Of a DNA stretch of 64,000 nt, positions 26,806 through 35,231 are shown in pieces (the stretch's first letter is position 1; every line of letters begins with the position of its first letter). Below the pieces are notes generated by a model. That model searched no databases. It was not told where the DNA came from and saw only the letters and a program-made list of their open reading frames with translations. The stretch lies in contig NZ_SCUT01000059.1 of the NCBI RefSeq assembly GCF_004297265.1, forward strand, positions 62,001 to 126,000, read 5' to 3'. Source of the DNA: Reyranella sp. Lineage in GTDB: Bacteria; Pseudomonadota; Alphaproteobacteria; Reyranellales; Reyranellaceae. Position numbers and translations under genes: made by a program.

Positions 26806-27197
26806 GCGGCGGCCGGCGGGAAGGGCTCGACATAGGTCTCCGCGCCGCGGCCGTAATAGACGGCGCGCTTTCCCTGCATCGACACGAGGTAGCCGACGCA
26901 GCCCGCCTCCGTGATCTGGCGGCAGAAGGTCAGATACTTCGTTCGGCCGGCCTGGATCGAGCGGATCGCGGCGAGGACGCCGTCGGCCGCGAAGGAGTCG
27001 GCAGGCCGTGTGCCGAGCGCCTCGCAGGTCACGCGATGGGAGCGGCCGTCCGGCATGAAGTAGGTGGATTCCCCGCGCACCAGGTCGACGTGATAGCGCT
27101 CGACACCGGCCGCGATCAGGCGTCCGACAACCTCGCCGAAGGTGATGCGCTCCTCGTGCGAGGCCCTGGTGCAGTCCTCGATGACGGCGATGTTCAT
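26802..27197 (-). CDS. DUF1398-family protein
   Basis: A 131-residue soluble protein matching the DUF1398 (E. coli YbcV-like) pattern as I remember it: 'FGEVVGRLIAAGVERYHVDLV', 'STYFMPDG', 'SIQAGRTKYLTFCRQITEAGC', 'GYLVSMQGKRAVYYGR' and the C-terminal 'YVEPFP'. Function is unknown; some members lie near phage genes, but there is nothing phage-like here. It is nine bases downstream of the MarR gene on the same strand, so it is probably under the palindrome at 27656-27695. Confidence 0.83.
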   Translation of the reverse strand: MNIAVIEDCTRASHEERITFGEVVGRLIAAGVERYHVDLVRGESTYFMPDGRSHRVTCEALGTRPADSFAADGVLAAIRSIQAGRTKYLTFCRQITEAGCVGYLVSMQGKRAVYYGRGAETYVEPFPPAAA

Positions 27198-27206
27198 GGG
27201 GCGGTC

Positions 27207-27653
27207 CTATTCGGTGGGAATGGTCTTGAGATCGTGCCGGCGCACGATGTCCCGGAGTGTCTTTTCCAGGATGGCTCGCTCGTCGGGTGTCAGGTGGCCG
27301 AAGAACTCCGCGTCGTTGCGGTCGGCCAGCGCCGATAGCGCCGGCACCAGCTCCCGTCCCGCCGCGGTCAGCGCCAGCGTCTGCTGCCGCCGGTCCTCAG
27401 TAGAGGCCGTGCGCTCGATCTGGTCCTTGGCGATCAGCCGGTCGGCCAGCTTGGAGATGGCGCCCCGGGTCATGCCCAGCCGGTCGGCGAGGGCGCTGGG
27501 CGGGACGTGGTCGCCGTCGAACAGGTCGCGCAGGACGACCCATTCGGCCACCGTCACGCCGCGCGCCTGCAGCTTGAGGCTGAAGGAATGCGAGACATGG
27601 TTGGACACGAAGCGCAGCCAGTAGCCGAGATGAGTTTCGAGATCGGAAGTCAT
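27207..27653 (-). CDS. MarR-family transcriptional regulator
   Basis: A 148-residue winged-helix regulator: dimerisation helices at both ends, the recognition region 'PPSALADRLGMTRGAISKLADRLIAK' (about residues 51-76, split by the turn) and the wing 'STEDRRQQTLALT' with the conserved D-R-R. It lies two bases from a perfect palindrome that overlaps its own promoter, a sign of autorepression. The only gene behind it in the operon is DUF1398. The opposite strand beyond the palindrome holds the end of a TauD gene, so no divergent target is evident. Confidence 0.93.
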   Translation of the reverse strand: MTSDLETHLGYWLRFVSNHVSHSFSLKLQARGVTVAEWVVLRDLFDGDHVPPSALADRLGMTRGAISKLADRLIAKDQIERTASTEDRRQQTLALTAAGRELVPALSALADRNDAEFFGHLTPDERAILEKTLRDIVRRHDLKTIPTE

Positions 27654-27655
27654 TT

Positions 27656-27695
27656 GTTGACTAGGAAACTAAATAAAAGCGGTTTCCTAGTCAAC
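27656..27695. promoter_or_regulatory. Perfect 14-bp palindrome: likely MarR operator and promoter
   Basis: GTTGACTAGGAAAC (27656-27669) and its exact complement (27682-27695) flank an AT-rich 12-base spacer. On the minus strand TTGACT forms a -35 box, with a plausible -10 in the spacer and left arm, leading to the MarR ATG at 27653. The transcript would have almost no leader. Binding of the regulator would block its own promoter. Confidence 0.75.
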
Positions 27696-27703
27696 TACTC
27701 ATC

Positions 27704-27738
27704 GCTGGGGCGCGCCACTCCTGTGGCGCGCCCCCAGC
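27704..27738. repeat. GC-rich intergenic hairpin (family C, copy 3)
   Basis: A 15/16-base arm pair with one bulged G around the loop TCCT, running into the stop codon of the leftward TauD gene. It shares the core GCGCGCCACT with the other two copies. It separates the TauD gene from the MarR promoter. Confidence 0.75.
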
Positions 27739-28811
27739 TAGAGTTCGATCTGGCGGATGCCGCCGCGCGGGCGGCCGGCTTCGATTTCCTGCCACAGGAT
27801 TTCATGTCCGTGGGGCAGGGGCCGATTGTTGCGCATGGTGAGCCAGAGGCGCAGCAGCAGGCGGTCGTGGCCGCTCGTGGCGTCATCCTCGAACGGCGTG
27901 CGGCCGTGATAGGTGACGTGGCTGTTGATGAGCTGCAGGTCGCCGGGCTCGAGCGTCATCTCGAAGCAGAGTTCCTCGGCAGTCTGCATCAGCACGTCGA
28001 TCGCCTCGCGCTGGGCGTCGGTGAGCTTCGGGACGCCGGGGGCCATCTGCGCCGCCTCGATGAAGGTCAGCGAATAGTGGGACGTGAACTTGCCGTCGCG
28101 CAGGCCGAAGATCGGCAGCGGATAGGCGGTCTCGCGCGTCGTCGCCTCGCCGTCCTTCTTGGTGCCCTCCTCGCCGAACCGGCTGCGCCAGTAATCCTGG
28201 AACAGCAGTTCGAGCAGGTCGGGCCGGCGCTCCAGCATCGCGTTGTGGATGGCGGGCGTCGACGCGAGCTTGCTGACGCCGCCGGCGCGCGCCTGGCGTA
28301 CGCATAGAAGGGTCACGACGTCGGTGCGGTCGGTGTGGAAGCGCAACGCGCCGTTGGTGAGGGTGCGGGCATAGGAGGAGAGGAAGGTCGAGCCCTTCTC
28401 GTCCTTGGTCTCGCCGTAGGTGCGGCCGACATGGGCGCCCTCGTCGCGGATGGCGCGCATCAGCTCGCCGCTGCGGTTCTGAAACACCGGCGTGCCGACA
28501 TGCGTGCCGATGGCGAAGTAGAGACGGCGAAGGTCCTCCTCGCTGTAGCGGTCGACCGGAATGCCGCGCAGCTTCACGATGCCGCTGCCATTCTCCAGCT
28601 CGTCGGCGATGTCGTCGAACAGCTCGTCCAGCGTCGGCAGGTGGAAGTCGCCGCGCGTGATCTCCGACCATTCCATGCCGCGCAGGCCCTTGAGGGCGGC
28701 GTCGAGCTCATCGACGCCATCGGGCGTCAGGGTGCGAATCCAGCGCGTGGAATTCTTGATGTCCTGGCCATGCCAGACGGACGGACCGGTGAGGGGGGTG
28801 CGGCTGCTCAT
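27738..28811 (-). CDS. TauD/TfdA-family Fe(II)/2-oxoglutarate dioxygenase
   Basis: A 357-residue cytoplasmic dioxygenase-like protein. The metal triad is visible: 'LRFHTDRTD' (His-x-Asp) and distal His in 'INSHVTYHGR', with an Arg-rich strand 'RLLLRLWLTM' binding 2-oxoglutarate. 'DNxNGSGIVKLRGIPVD'-type N-terminal signature appears as 'NGSGIVKLRGIPVDRY'. Family members hydroxylate taurine, 2,4-D, carnitine precursors and many others; substrate here is unknown. The ATG 28811 has GAGAGG upstream; an in-frame upstream start at 28856 is less convincing. Confidence 0.9.
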   Translation of the reverse strand: MSSRTPLTGPSVWHGQDIKNSTRWIRTLTPDGVDELDAALKGLRGMEWSEITRGDFHLPTLDELFDDIADELENGSGIVKLRGIPVDRYSEEDLRRLYFAIGTHVGTPVFQNRSGELMRAIRDEGAHVGRTYGETKDEKGSTFLSSYARTLTNGALRFHTDRTDVVTLLCVRQARAGGVSKLASTPAIHNAMLERRPDLLELLFQDYWRSRFGEEGTKKDGEATTRETAYPLPIFGLRDGKFTSHYSLTFIEAAQMAPGVPKLTDAQREAIDVLMQTAEELCFEMTLEPGDLQLINSHVTYHGRTPFEDDATSGHDRLLLRLWLTMRNNRPLPHGHEILWQEIEAGRPRGGIRQIEL

Positions 28812-28903
28812 GCCTCTCAGATTAGCAGACCGGAGCCCCGGTTGCTCAACGGTCAATCGGTCGCGTCGTTGGCGCGCGGGCAGGGATAATTCCCGGTCTC
28901 CGA

Positions 28904-29383
28904 TCAGGGCAGCGGCTTGCGCATGTTGATCGAGGTCGGATGGTCGAAGCCTGGATGGGCCTCCCGCGACGTCTCGCGGTAGCCGAGCGCCTGGAACAGG
29001 CGCTGGTTGCCGGCGAGGACGACGCGTACACCCAGGCGGACGCCGGGGAGGCCGCGACGGCGTGCCTCGGCCTCGACCGCATCGACCAACTGCTTCGCGA
29101 GGCCTTGGCCGCGCGCCGAAGGCATGACGGAGAGCCGGCCGAAATAGAGATCGCCTTCCTGCTCTTCAACGAGCACGCAGCCCAGCATCTCGCCATTCCG
29201 CTCCGCGACGATCGCGCCGGCGCCCCTGGTGAGTTCGGCAGCGATGCCGTCGGCGGTCTCCCGGAAGGCGCCGGATTCCGGGTTGAGCTTGCCACGATAC
29301 TGCTCGAAGGAGGCCGCGATCACGTGGGCGATCGCGGCGGCATCGCCGGCGGTCCCGGCGCGCAGGATGAGGGTGTCGCTCAT
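28904..29383 (-). CDS. GNAT-family N-acetyltransferase
   Basis: A 159-residue GNAT protein. Motif A (acetyl-CoA pyrophosphate loop) is 'LSVMPSARGQGLAKQLVDAV', matching Q/RxxGxG/A; motif B follows as 'GNQRLFQALGYRE'. The N-terminal beta strands 'LILRAGTAGDAAAIAHVI' are standard. Acceptor substrate unknown. It is divergent from the alcohol dehydrogenase, with 48 bases between starts. Confidence 0.88.
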   Translation of the reverse strand: MSDTLILRAGTAGDAAAIAHVIAASFEQYRGKLNPESGAFRETADGIAAELTRGAGAIVAERNGEMLGCVLVEEQEGDLYFGRLSVMPSARGQGLAKQLVDAVEAEARRRGLPGVRLGVRVVLAGNQRLFQALGYRETSREAHPGFDHPTSINMRKPLP

Positions 29384-29431
29384 GCGCAGGTTCTCGCGTA
29401 GGCTCGGCGCAAAATCGAGAGGAAAGAGTAC

Positions 29432-30580
29432 ATGGCCCTGATCACCTACCTGACCCGTATCCAGTTCGACTTCGGCGCGCTGAAGCTGCTCGAGTCCGAG
29501 CTGCAGCTGATGGGCATGCGCCGCCCCCTGATCGTCACCGACAAGGGCGTCATCGCGGCCGGCCTGTGGGCCAAGGTCAAGGAGCAGCTGCCCGGCAACA
29601 TGCCGATCACGATCTACGACGAGACGCCGGAGAATCCGACGGAAGCGGCCATGCGCGACGCGCTCAAGGTCTACAAGGAGGAGGGCTGCGACGGCATCAT
29701 CGCCATCGGCGGCGGCTCGCCCATGGATCTTGCCAAGGCCGTCGCGCTGATGGCGACACATCCCGGCCCGTCGCTGCAGGCTTATTCGTTCGTCGAGGGC
29801 GGGGCGGGCAAGATCACGGCGGCGGTGGCGCCCATGGTCGCGATTCCCACAACGTCGGGCACCGGCAGCGAGGTGAGCCGCGGCGGCGTCATCATCATGG
29901 ATTCCGGGCGAAAGCTGGCGATCGGCAGTCCGTACCTCATTCCGCGGCTGGCGCTGATCGATCCCGAACTCACGATGAGCCTGCCGCCGCATCTCACGGC
30001 CGGTACCGGAATGGACGCCTTCACCCACAATATCGAATGCTACCTCGCCAACGTCTTCAACCCGCCGGCCGATGCGATCGCACTCGATGGTTTGGAAAAG
30101 GCCTGGACGTACGTCGAACGCGCGACGAAGGACGGGCAGGATCGCGAGGCCCGCTACAATATGGCGGTGGCCGCCATGGAGGGTGCCATGGTGTTCCAGA
30201 AAGGGCTGGGTGCCGTGCACGCACTCTCGCATCCGACCGGCGGACTCAAGGGTTATCGCCTGCATCACGGCACCTTGAACGCGATCTATCTGCCGGCGGT
30301 GCTGCGCTTCAACGAACCGGCGGTGGGCGACAAGTTCAAGCGGGTGGCGCAGGTGATGGGCCTGCCCGAAAGCGAGGCCAGCGCCGACGGCGTGGCCAAC
30401 GCGGTGTCGGCGCTCAACGAGCGGCTCGGCATCCCGAAGGGCCTTGGGGCGGCGGGGCTGGCGCAGGACACGATCGAGAAGATCGCCGAGGGCGCGATGG
30501 GCGACCATTGCCACCTCTCGACGCCGCGCCAGCCGACCAAGGCGCAGTACATCGATCTGATCGAGCAATCGTGGGGCTGA
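29432..30580 (+). CDS. Iron-containing alcohol dehydrogenase
   Basis: A 382-residue group III (Fe-ADH) enzyme interconverting alcohols and aldehydes with NAD(P). The dinucleotide motif 'GGGSPMDLAKAV' and 'PTTSGTGSEVSR' are present. Metal ligands are probably Asp in 'LIDPELT', His in 'DAFTHNIE', and two in 'GAVHALSHPTGG' and 'RLHHGTLNA'. It is followed one base later by an SDR gene, so the two likely form a two-step oxidoreductase operon. Confidence 0.93.
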   Translation: MALITYLTRIQFDFGALKLLESELQLMGMRRPLIVTDKGVIAAGLWAKVKEQLPGNMPITIYDETPENPTEAAMRDALKVYKEEGCDGIIAIGGGSPMDLAKAVALMATHPGPSLQAYSFVEGGAGKITAAVAPMVAIPTTSGTGSEVSRGGVIIMDSGRKLAIGSPYLIPRLALIDPELTMSLPPHLTAGTGMDAFTHNIECYLANVFNPPADAIALDGLEKAWTYVERATKDGQDREARYNMAVAAMEGAMVFQKGLGAVHALSHPTGGLKGYRLHHGTLNAIYLPAVLRFNEPAVGDKFKRVAQVMGLPESEASADGVANAVSALNERLGIPKGLGAAGLAQDTIEKIAEGAMGDHCHLSTPRQPTKAQYIDLIEQSWG

Positions 30581-30581
30581 C

Positions 30582-31358
30582 ATGAAGGTCAAGGGCAAGG
30601 TCTGCGTCGTCACTGGCGCGGCGGGCGGCATCGGCGAGGCGATCGCGCGGCGCTTTGCGAAGGAAGGCGCCAAGGGGCTGGTCGTGGCCGACCGGGATGC
30701 CGAACGGCTCGAGAAGGTCGCGAGCGACATTGGTGCCCTCGCGGTGGCGGGTGACATCGGCCAGGAGTCCGAGGTGAAGCGTCTCATCGCCGAAGCAGAG
30801 AAGAAGTATGGTGAGATCGACATCTTCTTCTCCAATGCCGGCATCGGCCGCGGCGGTCATGAGGATGCAACCGACAAGGATTGGGCCGATTCCTGGGCGA
30901 TCCACGTCATGGCGCACGTCTACGCCGCGCGGGCGCTGGTGCCGCAGATGCTGAAGCGCGGCGAGGGCTATCTGCTGAACACCGCGAGTGCGGCCGGCCT
31001 GCTGGCCTCGATGGGCTCAGCGCCCTACGGCGTCACCAAGAACGCCGCCGTGGCGCTGGCCGAGCATCTTTCCATCCAGTACGGCGACCGCGGCATCCGG
31101 GTCTCGGTGCTGTGCCCGCAGGCCGTCGATACCAATATGCTGCGCATGGCCGGCGCGACGGCGGCTTCCGTCGACGGCGTGATCAACACCGACGCGGTGG
31201 CGCAGACGGTGATCGAGGCGATGGACGAGGAGCGCTTCCTGATCCTGCCGCATCCCGAGGTGAAGGAATATATGGTGCGCAAGCTCGACCGCGACCGCTG
31301 GCTGCGCGGCATGCGCCGCCTGCGCGACAAGACCGGAGAAGGGCAGGCAAGGCGCTAG
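30582..31358 (+). CDS. Short-chain dehydrogenase/reductase
   Basis: A 258-residue classical SDR: 'VTGAAGGIGEAIAR' (TGxxxGIG cofactor motif), 'FFSNAGIGRGG' (NAG), catalytic Ser in 'NTASAAGL' and 'YGVTK' (YxxxK). Asp in 'VVADRDAERL' after the second strand favours NAD(H). It starts one base after the alcohol dehydrogenase stop, which implies joint expression. Substrate not known. Confidence 0.93.
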   Translation: MKVKGKVCVVTGAAGGIGEAIARRFAKEGAKGLVVADRDAERLEKVASDIGALAVAGDIGQESEVKRLIAEAEKKYGEIDIFFSNAGIGRGGHEDATDKDWADSWAIHVMAHVYAARALVPQMLKRGEGYLLNTASAAGLLASMGSAPYGVTKNAAVALAEHLSIQYGDRGIRVSVLCPQAVDTNMLRMAGATAASVDGVINTDAVAQTVIEAMDEERFLILPHPEVKEYMVRKLDRDRWLRGMRRLRDKTGEGQARR

Positions 31359-31441
31359 TCGGCTTGTGTTGTTGACGACTCTTTCGCCATCGTCGACACT
31401 CCGGCCATCATGATGCGACTTACGACGCTTCGAGTTATTCG

Positions 31442-31471
31442 CTGATCCGCCGCCTTCGGGCCGCGGATCAG
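31442..31471. terminator. Stable hairpin with C(TTCG)G tetraloop after the SDR gene
   Basis: CTGATCCGC (31442-31450) pairs with GCGGATCAG (31463-31471), and an inner GCC-TTCG-GGC closes with the very stable UUCG tetraloop. It lies in the 153-base gap between the SDR and TauE genes. No T-run follows, so Rho-independent termination is not certain. The rest of the gap shows no gene. Confidence 0.5.
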
Positions 31472-31511
31472 TGTCGTCGAACGTCTTCAATCCGATCGAG
31501 TCCGTCGCCTC

Positions 31512-32276
31512 ATGCTCCCCTACATCCAATCCCTGTTCGCCGAGACCGGCCTGTGGACCGCGCTCGGCGTCACGCTGGTCGCGGGGCTGATGCGCGGGTT
31601 CGCGGGCTTCGGCTCGGCCATGCTGATGGCGCCGATCTTCGCGATCCTGTTCGGATCGGCCGAGATGGTGGTGACGGTGGTCGCCATCGAGCTGGTCGTC
31701 TCCTTGCAGCTCTTCCCGCAGGTGCGGCGGCATGCCGACTGGAAGGTGCTGATGCCGATGAGCATCGCGGCGTGTCTCGCTATGCCGGCGGGCGTCTGGC
31801 TGCTGGCCAGCGTCGACAAGGGCACGATCGTGACCTCGGTATCGGCCGTGATCGTGGCCTTCGTGCTCCTGATGTGGACGGGCTGGAAATACACCGGCCG
31901 GCGCTCGACCGTGGCGACGGTGATCGTGGGCGCCATCTCGGGCGCGATGATGGCGACGACCAGCGTCGGTGGCCCGCCGGTGCTGCTCTACCTCCTGTCA
32001 GGCAACGATCCGCCGCAGGTCAACCGCGCCAACATCGTCACCTACTACTTCCTGACGCAGTTCCTGCTGATCGTGATCGTGCTGGCCACCGGCGTTGCCG
32101 GTGCCGACGCGCTGGTGCGCGCCGTCGTGCTGTTCCCGGTCATGGTGCTGGGAGCCTGGGCCGGCGGGCGGCTGTTCCACGGTCTTGCCAGCGAGCGGCT
32201 CTACCGCAACGTCGCGCTCGCAATCCTCTTCCTGACCGGCCTGTTCGGCCTTCTGAGGAACTGGCTGGTGACCTGA
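31512..32276 (+). CDS. TauE/SafE-family anion exporter
   Basis: A 254-residue membrane protein with about seven or eight helices and the two-repeat structure of TauE/SafE (DUF81): repeat one 'GLMRGFAGFGSAMLMAP', repeat two 'GAISGAMMATTSVGGPPVLLY'. Known members export sulfite, sulfoacetate or related organosulfonates. A TauD-type gene lies 2.7 kb away on the other strand, but it is not in the same operon, so a shared sulfonate pathway is only a thought. Confidence 0.9.
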   Translation: MLPYIQSLFAETGLWTALGVTLVAGLMRGFAGFGSAMLMAPIFAILFGSAEMVVTVVAIELVVSLQLFPQVRRHADWKVLMPMSIAACLAMPAGVWLLASVDKGTIVTSVSAVIVAFVLLMWTGWKYTGRRSTVATVIVGAISGAMMATTSVGGPPVLLYLLSGNDPPQVNRANIVTYYFLTQFLLIVIVLATGVAGADALVRAVVLFPVMVLGAWAGGRLFHGLASERLYRNVALAILFLTGLFGLLRNWLVT

Positions 32277-32312
32277 GAGACGGTGTAGGATGCGCCATCC
32301 ATGGAGATTTGC

Positions 32313-32603
32313 ATGCGTATCATCGCCGCCGGATTTGCCGCTCTCGTCCTGACCCTGGGTTTTTCGTCCGCCTCGCGTGCCGACGAACTCATGGCCGAAT
32401 GCATGGTCACGGCCTCCGAAAAGATGTGTCAGTGCATCATCGCGCGCATCCCGGCCGACCAGCGCGCGAACGCGATCCTCGGCCTGCGCAAGTCGAACCA
32501 GTCGGTGAGCGTGAGCGGCAATCTGCTCAACCCGTCGAATCTCTCGCCGCAGGAAATGCAGGGCCTGAACGCGGTCGTCGCGGCCCAAGCCTACTGCATG
32601 TAG
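32313..32603 (+). CDS. Small secreted protein of unknown function
   Basis: A 96-residue protein with a Sec signal (residues 1-24, 'LGFSSASRA' then DELM). The mature part has four cysteines (CMVTASEKMCQC and AYC near the end), probably disulfide-bonded or metal-binding. The ATG at 32313 has GGAG at a good spacing; an ATG at 32301 in frame contains that site and is less likely. I do not recognise a domain. It stands alone between the exporter and peptide-importer genes. Confidence 0.7.
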   Translation: MRIIAAGFAALVLTLGFSSASRADELMAECMVTASEKMCQCIIARIPADQRANAILGLRKSNQSVSVSGNLLNPSNLSPQEMQGLNAVVAAQAYCM

Positions 32604-32715
32604 CCTGCGGAACTTCAGGAACGCCGCAATCCTCTAGGCTTGCGGCAACCATCGCGTTATCTTCCCGCCCATAGAGTTGATGCCGGTCAACGGCGCGATC
32701 CATGGGAGGGCCTGA

Positions 32716-34245
32716 ATGGCACTGTTTTCACGCAGATTCGGTCTGGCGGCGGCGCTCGCCGCGGCTTTCGCAGTTCCGGCCTTCGCCCAGGCGCCTGCAC
32801 CCGTTCGCGGCGGCGCACTGACGATCGGGGTCGAAAGTGACTTTGAAGGCTTCGATCCGATCCGGGCGGGCGTCTACTCGAATTCGACCGTGACCGCGGC
32901 CTCGCTCTTCTACGAGACGCTGATGCGGCTCGACGACAAGGGCAACCTCATACCGGCGCTCGCATTGTCAATGACGCCCAATGAGGATGGCAGCGTCTGG
33001 ACGGCCAAGATCCGTCCGAACGTGAAATGGCACGACGGCACGCCGTTCACCGCCCAGGCCGTGGCCGACCATTTCAACCGGCTGCTCGATCCGGCCAACC
33101 GCTTCGCTGGGCGCGCCTATCTCGCCATCGAGAAGGTCGAGGCGCCGGACGATCTGACGGCGGTCTTCAGGATGCGCGGCCCCAACGCGGCCCTGCCCCG
33201 GACCTTGGCGCAGCCGACCGTCACGACGCTGATCATCCCGGTGAAGATCGCCCAGGAGAAGGGTGCCGATTACAACCGCAATCCCGTCGGCACTGGTCCG
33301 TTCGTCTTCAAGGAATGGCGCGCCGCCGACCGGCTGGTCGCGGAGCGCAACCCCAACTACTGGGACAAGGACAAGCCCTACCTCGACCGCGTGACGGTAC
33401 GACCGCTGCCGGATTCCGACGCCCGTTACGCCAGCCTGGTGAAGGGCGACGTCCAGGTGATCTGGGAGGATCGCGCGGAGAACATCGTCAAGGCGAAGAA
33501 GGACAAGAACCTGCGCGTGCTGCAATGGGTGGGCAGCGGCGCGCTGGTCATTCCGCTCAACACCCAGCGGGAGCCGCTGAACGACAAGCGCGTGCGCCAG
33601 GCCGTCTCGATGGCGCTGAACCGCAAGGCCAACGCCGCCGTCCTGACCCAGGGTCTTCGTCCCGTCTACGACGATCCCTACGGCCCGAGCTCGGGGATCG
33701 AGTGCAAGGATACCGGCGCGCTGAAGTACGATCCGGCCGCCGCGCGCAAGCTGATTGCGGACTACGGCAAGCCGGTGAAGCTCACCATGACGGTCACGGC
33801 GTCGCCGCGCGGCCGCGAGGGCGCCCAGGTCTTCCAGGCCGACATGAAGAAGGCCGGCATCGACGTCGAGATCAAGCCGGTCGACCAGACGCAGCTCGTG
33901 AAGGAGGCGCTGACACGCGACTTCCAGGTCACCGGCTGGCGCATCATCGACCTCGCCGACGTCGATCCGCAGATGTTCGCCAACTTCCATTCCAAGAGCC
34001 CGATCAACTTTTCCGGCTACAACAACGCCGAGGTCGATCGCCTGCTCCTGGTCGGCCGCACCAGCCTCGACGAGAACAAGCGCAAGGCGGCGTACTGCGA
34101 CCTCATCAAGATCCTGAACGACGACGCGGTCTGGCTGTGGTCCGGCAGCAACATCGACTTCGCGATCACCCGCGCCAATGTGCACGGGATTCCGGCCCTG
34201 CGCGGCGGCGCGGTGCAGGTCGAGGGCGCGTGGCTGACGAAATAG
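32716..34245 (+). CDS. Dipeptide-type ABC transporter substrate-binding protein
   Basis: A 509-residue family 5 receptor with a Sec signal (FAVPAFA-QAPAP). Typical segments are 'GGALTIGVESDFEGFDPI', 'VKWHDGTPFTAQAVADHF', 'PVGTGPFVFKEW' and 'NPNYWDKDKPYLD'. GGGAGG precedes the ATG. It is first in a complete five-gene importer set reading rightward. Ligand unknown; family 5 receptors bind peptides, opines, nickel complexes and glycosides. Confidence 0.93.
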   Translation: MALFSRRFGLAAALAAAFAVPAFAQAPAPVRGGALTIGVESDFEGFDPIRAGVYSNSTVTAASLFYETLMRLDDKGNLIPALALSMTPNEDGSVWTAKIRPNVKWHDGTPFTAQAVADHFNRLLDPANRFAGRAYLAIEKVEAPDDLTAVFRMRGPNAALPRTLAQPTVTTLIIPVKIAQEKGADYNRNPVGTGPFVFKEWRAADRLVAERNPNYWDKDKPYLDRVTVRPLPDSDARYASLVKGDVQVIWEDRAENIVKAKKDKNLRVLQWVGSGALVIPLNTQREPLNDKRVRQAVSMALNRKANAAVLTQGLRPVYDDPYGPSSGIECKDTGALKYDPAAARKLIADYGKPVKLTMTVTASPRGREGAQVFQADMKKAGIDVEIKPVDQTQLVKEALTRDFQVTGWRIIDLADVDPQMFANFHSKSPINFSGYNNAEVDRLLLVGRTSLDENKRKAAYCDLIKILNDDAVWLWSGSNIDFAITRANVHGIPALRGGAVQVEGAWLTK

Positions 34246-34277
34246 GGGCGGTGCTGAGAGTAGCGTAGGCGTTCCCG

Positions 34278-35231
34278 ATGCCATGGCTGGTACGCCAGTT
34301 GGTGCGGTTGGTGGTCGTGCTGTTCTGCGTCACCCTGCTGACCTACACGATCGTCAACATCCTGCCGGGTGACGTGGCGATCGTGATCCTGGGGAACCTG
34401 GCGACGCCCCAGGACATTGCCGGCCTGCGCGCCGACCTCGGCCTCGACCGGCCGATGCTGGTTCGATACTTCGACTGGCTCGGTTCGGCGCTGTCGGGCG
34501 ACCTCGGCCGCTCCTACCGCAGTGGCGAGCCGGTGGTGCAGGCGATCCTCGACCGCCTGCCGGTGTCGCTGCAGCTCATGGTGATGGCCCAGCTCATCGC
34601 GCTCGGCATCGCGATCCCGGTGGCGCTGCTCTCGGTGCGGCGCCCCGGCGGCCTGTTCGATCGCATCTCCGCCTCGGCTGCCTTCGGATTTCTCGCGATG
34701 CCCAACTTCATGCTGGGCATTGTCCTGATCTATCTCTTCTCCGTGACCTTCGACCTCCTGCCGGCGACCGGCTTCACGCCGATGTCCGAAGGACTGTGGG
34801 ACAATCTCGAATCGATGATCCTGCCGTCGCTGACCCTGGGCCTGATCGAGTGGACAGTGCTGATGCGCGTGCTGCGCTCGGACCTGCTGACCACGCTCAA
34901 GGAGGACTTCATCCTGCTGGCGCGGGCCAAGGGCCTGCCGCAGTGGCGTGTCCTGCTGCAGCACGCGCTGCGGCCCTCGTCGTTCACCCTGATCACCATC
35001 CTCGGCCTCAACATCGGAGGGCTGATCGGCGGCGCGGTGATCGTGGAGCAGATCTTCGCGCTGCCGGGCGTCGGCCGTCTGCTGCTGGGCGGCATCTTCA
35101 ACCGCGACCTGATCCTCGTGCAGGGCACCGTGGCCTTCATCGCGGTCGGCTTCGTGGTCATCAACTTCCTGGTCGACATGCTCTATGCCGTGCTCGACCC
35201 GAGGGTGCGTCATGTCCGCTTCCGCAGCTAA
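34278..35231 (+). CDS. Dipeptide-type ABC transporter permease (DppB-like)
   Basis: A 317-residue inner-membrane permease with six helices; N-terminal 'LVVVLFCVTLLTYTIVNILPGD' is the DppB/OppB signature. The EAA coupling loop is 'LKEDFILLARAKGLPQWRVL'. It forms the channel with the next gene product, whose ATG lies inside its last 20 bases. Confidence 0.93.
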   Translation: MPWLVRQLVRLVVVLFCVTLLTYTIVNILPGDVAIVILGNLATPQDIAGLRADLGLDRPMLVRYFDWLGSALSGDLGRSYRSGEPVVQAILDRLPVSLQLMVMAQLIALGIAIPVALLSVRRPGGLFDRISASAAFGFLAMPNFMLGIVLIYLFSVTFDLLPATGFTPMSEGLWDNLESMILPSLTLGLIEWTVLMRVLRSDLLTTLKEDFILLARAKGLPQWRVLLQHALRPSSFTLITILGLNIGGLIGGAVIVEQIFALPGVGRLLLGGIFNRDLILVQGTVAFIAVGFVVINFLVDMLYAVLDPRVRHVRFRS

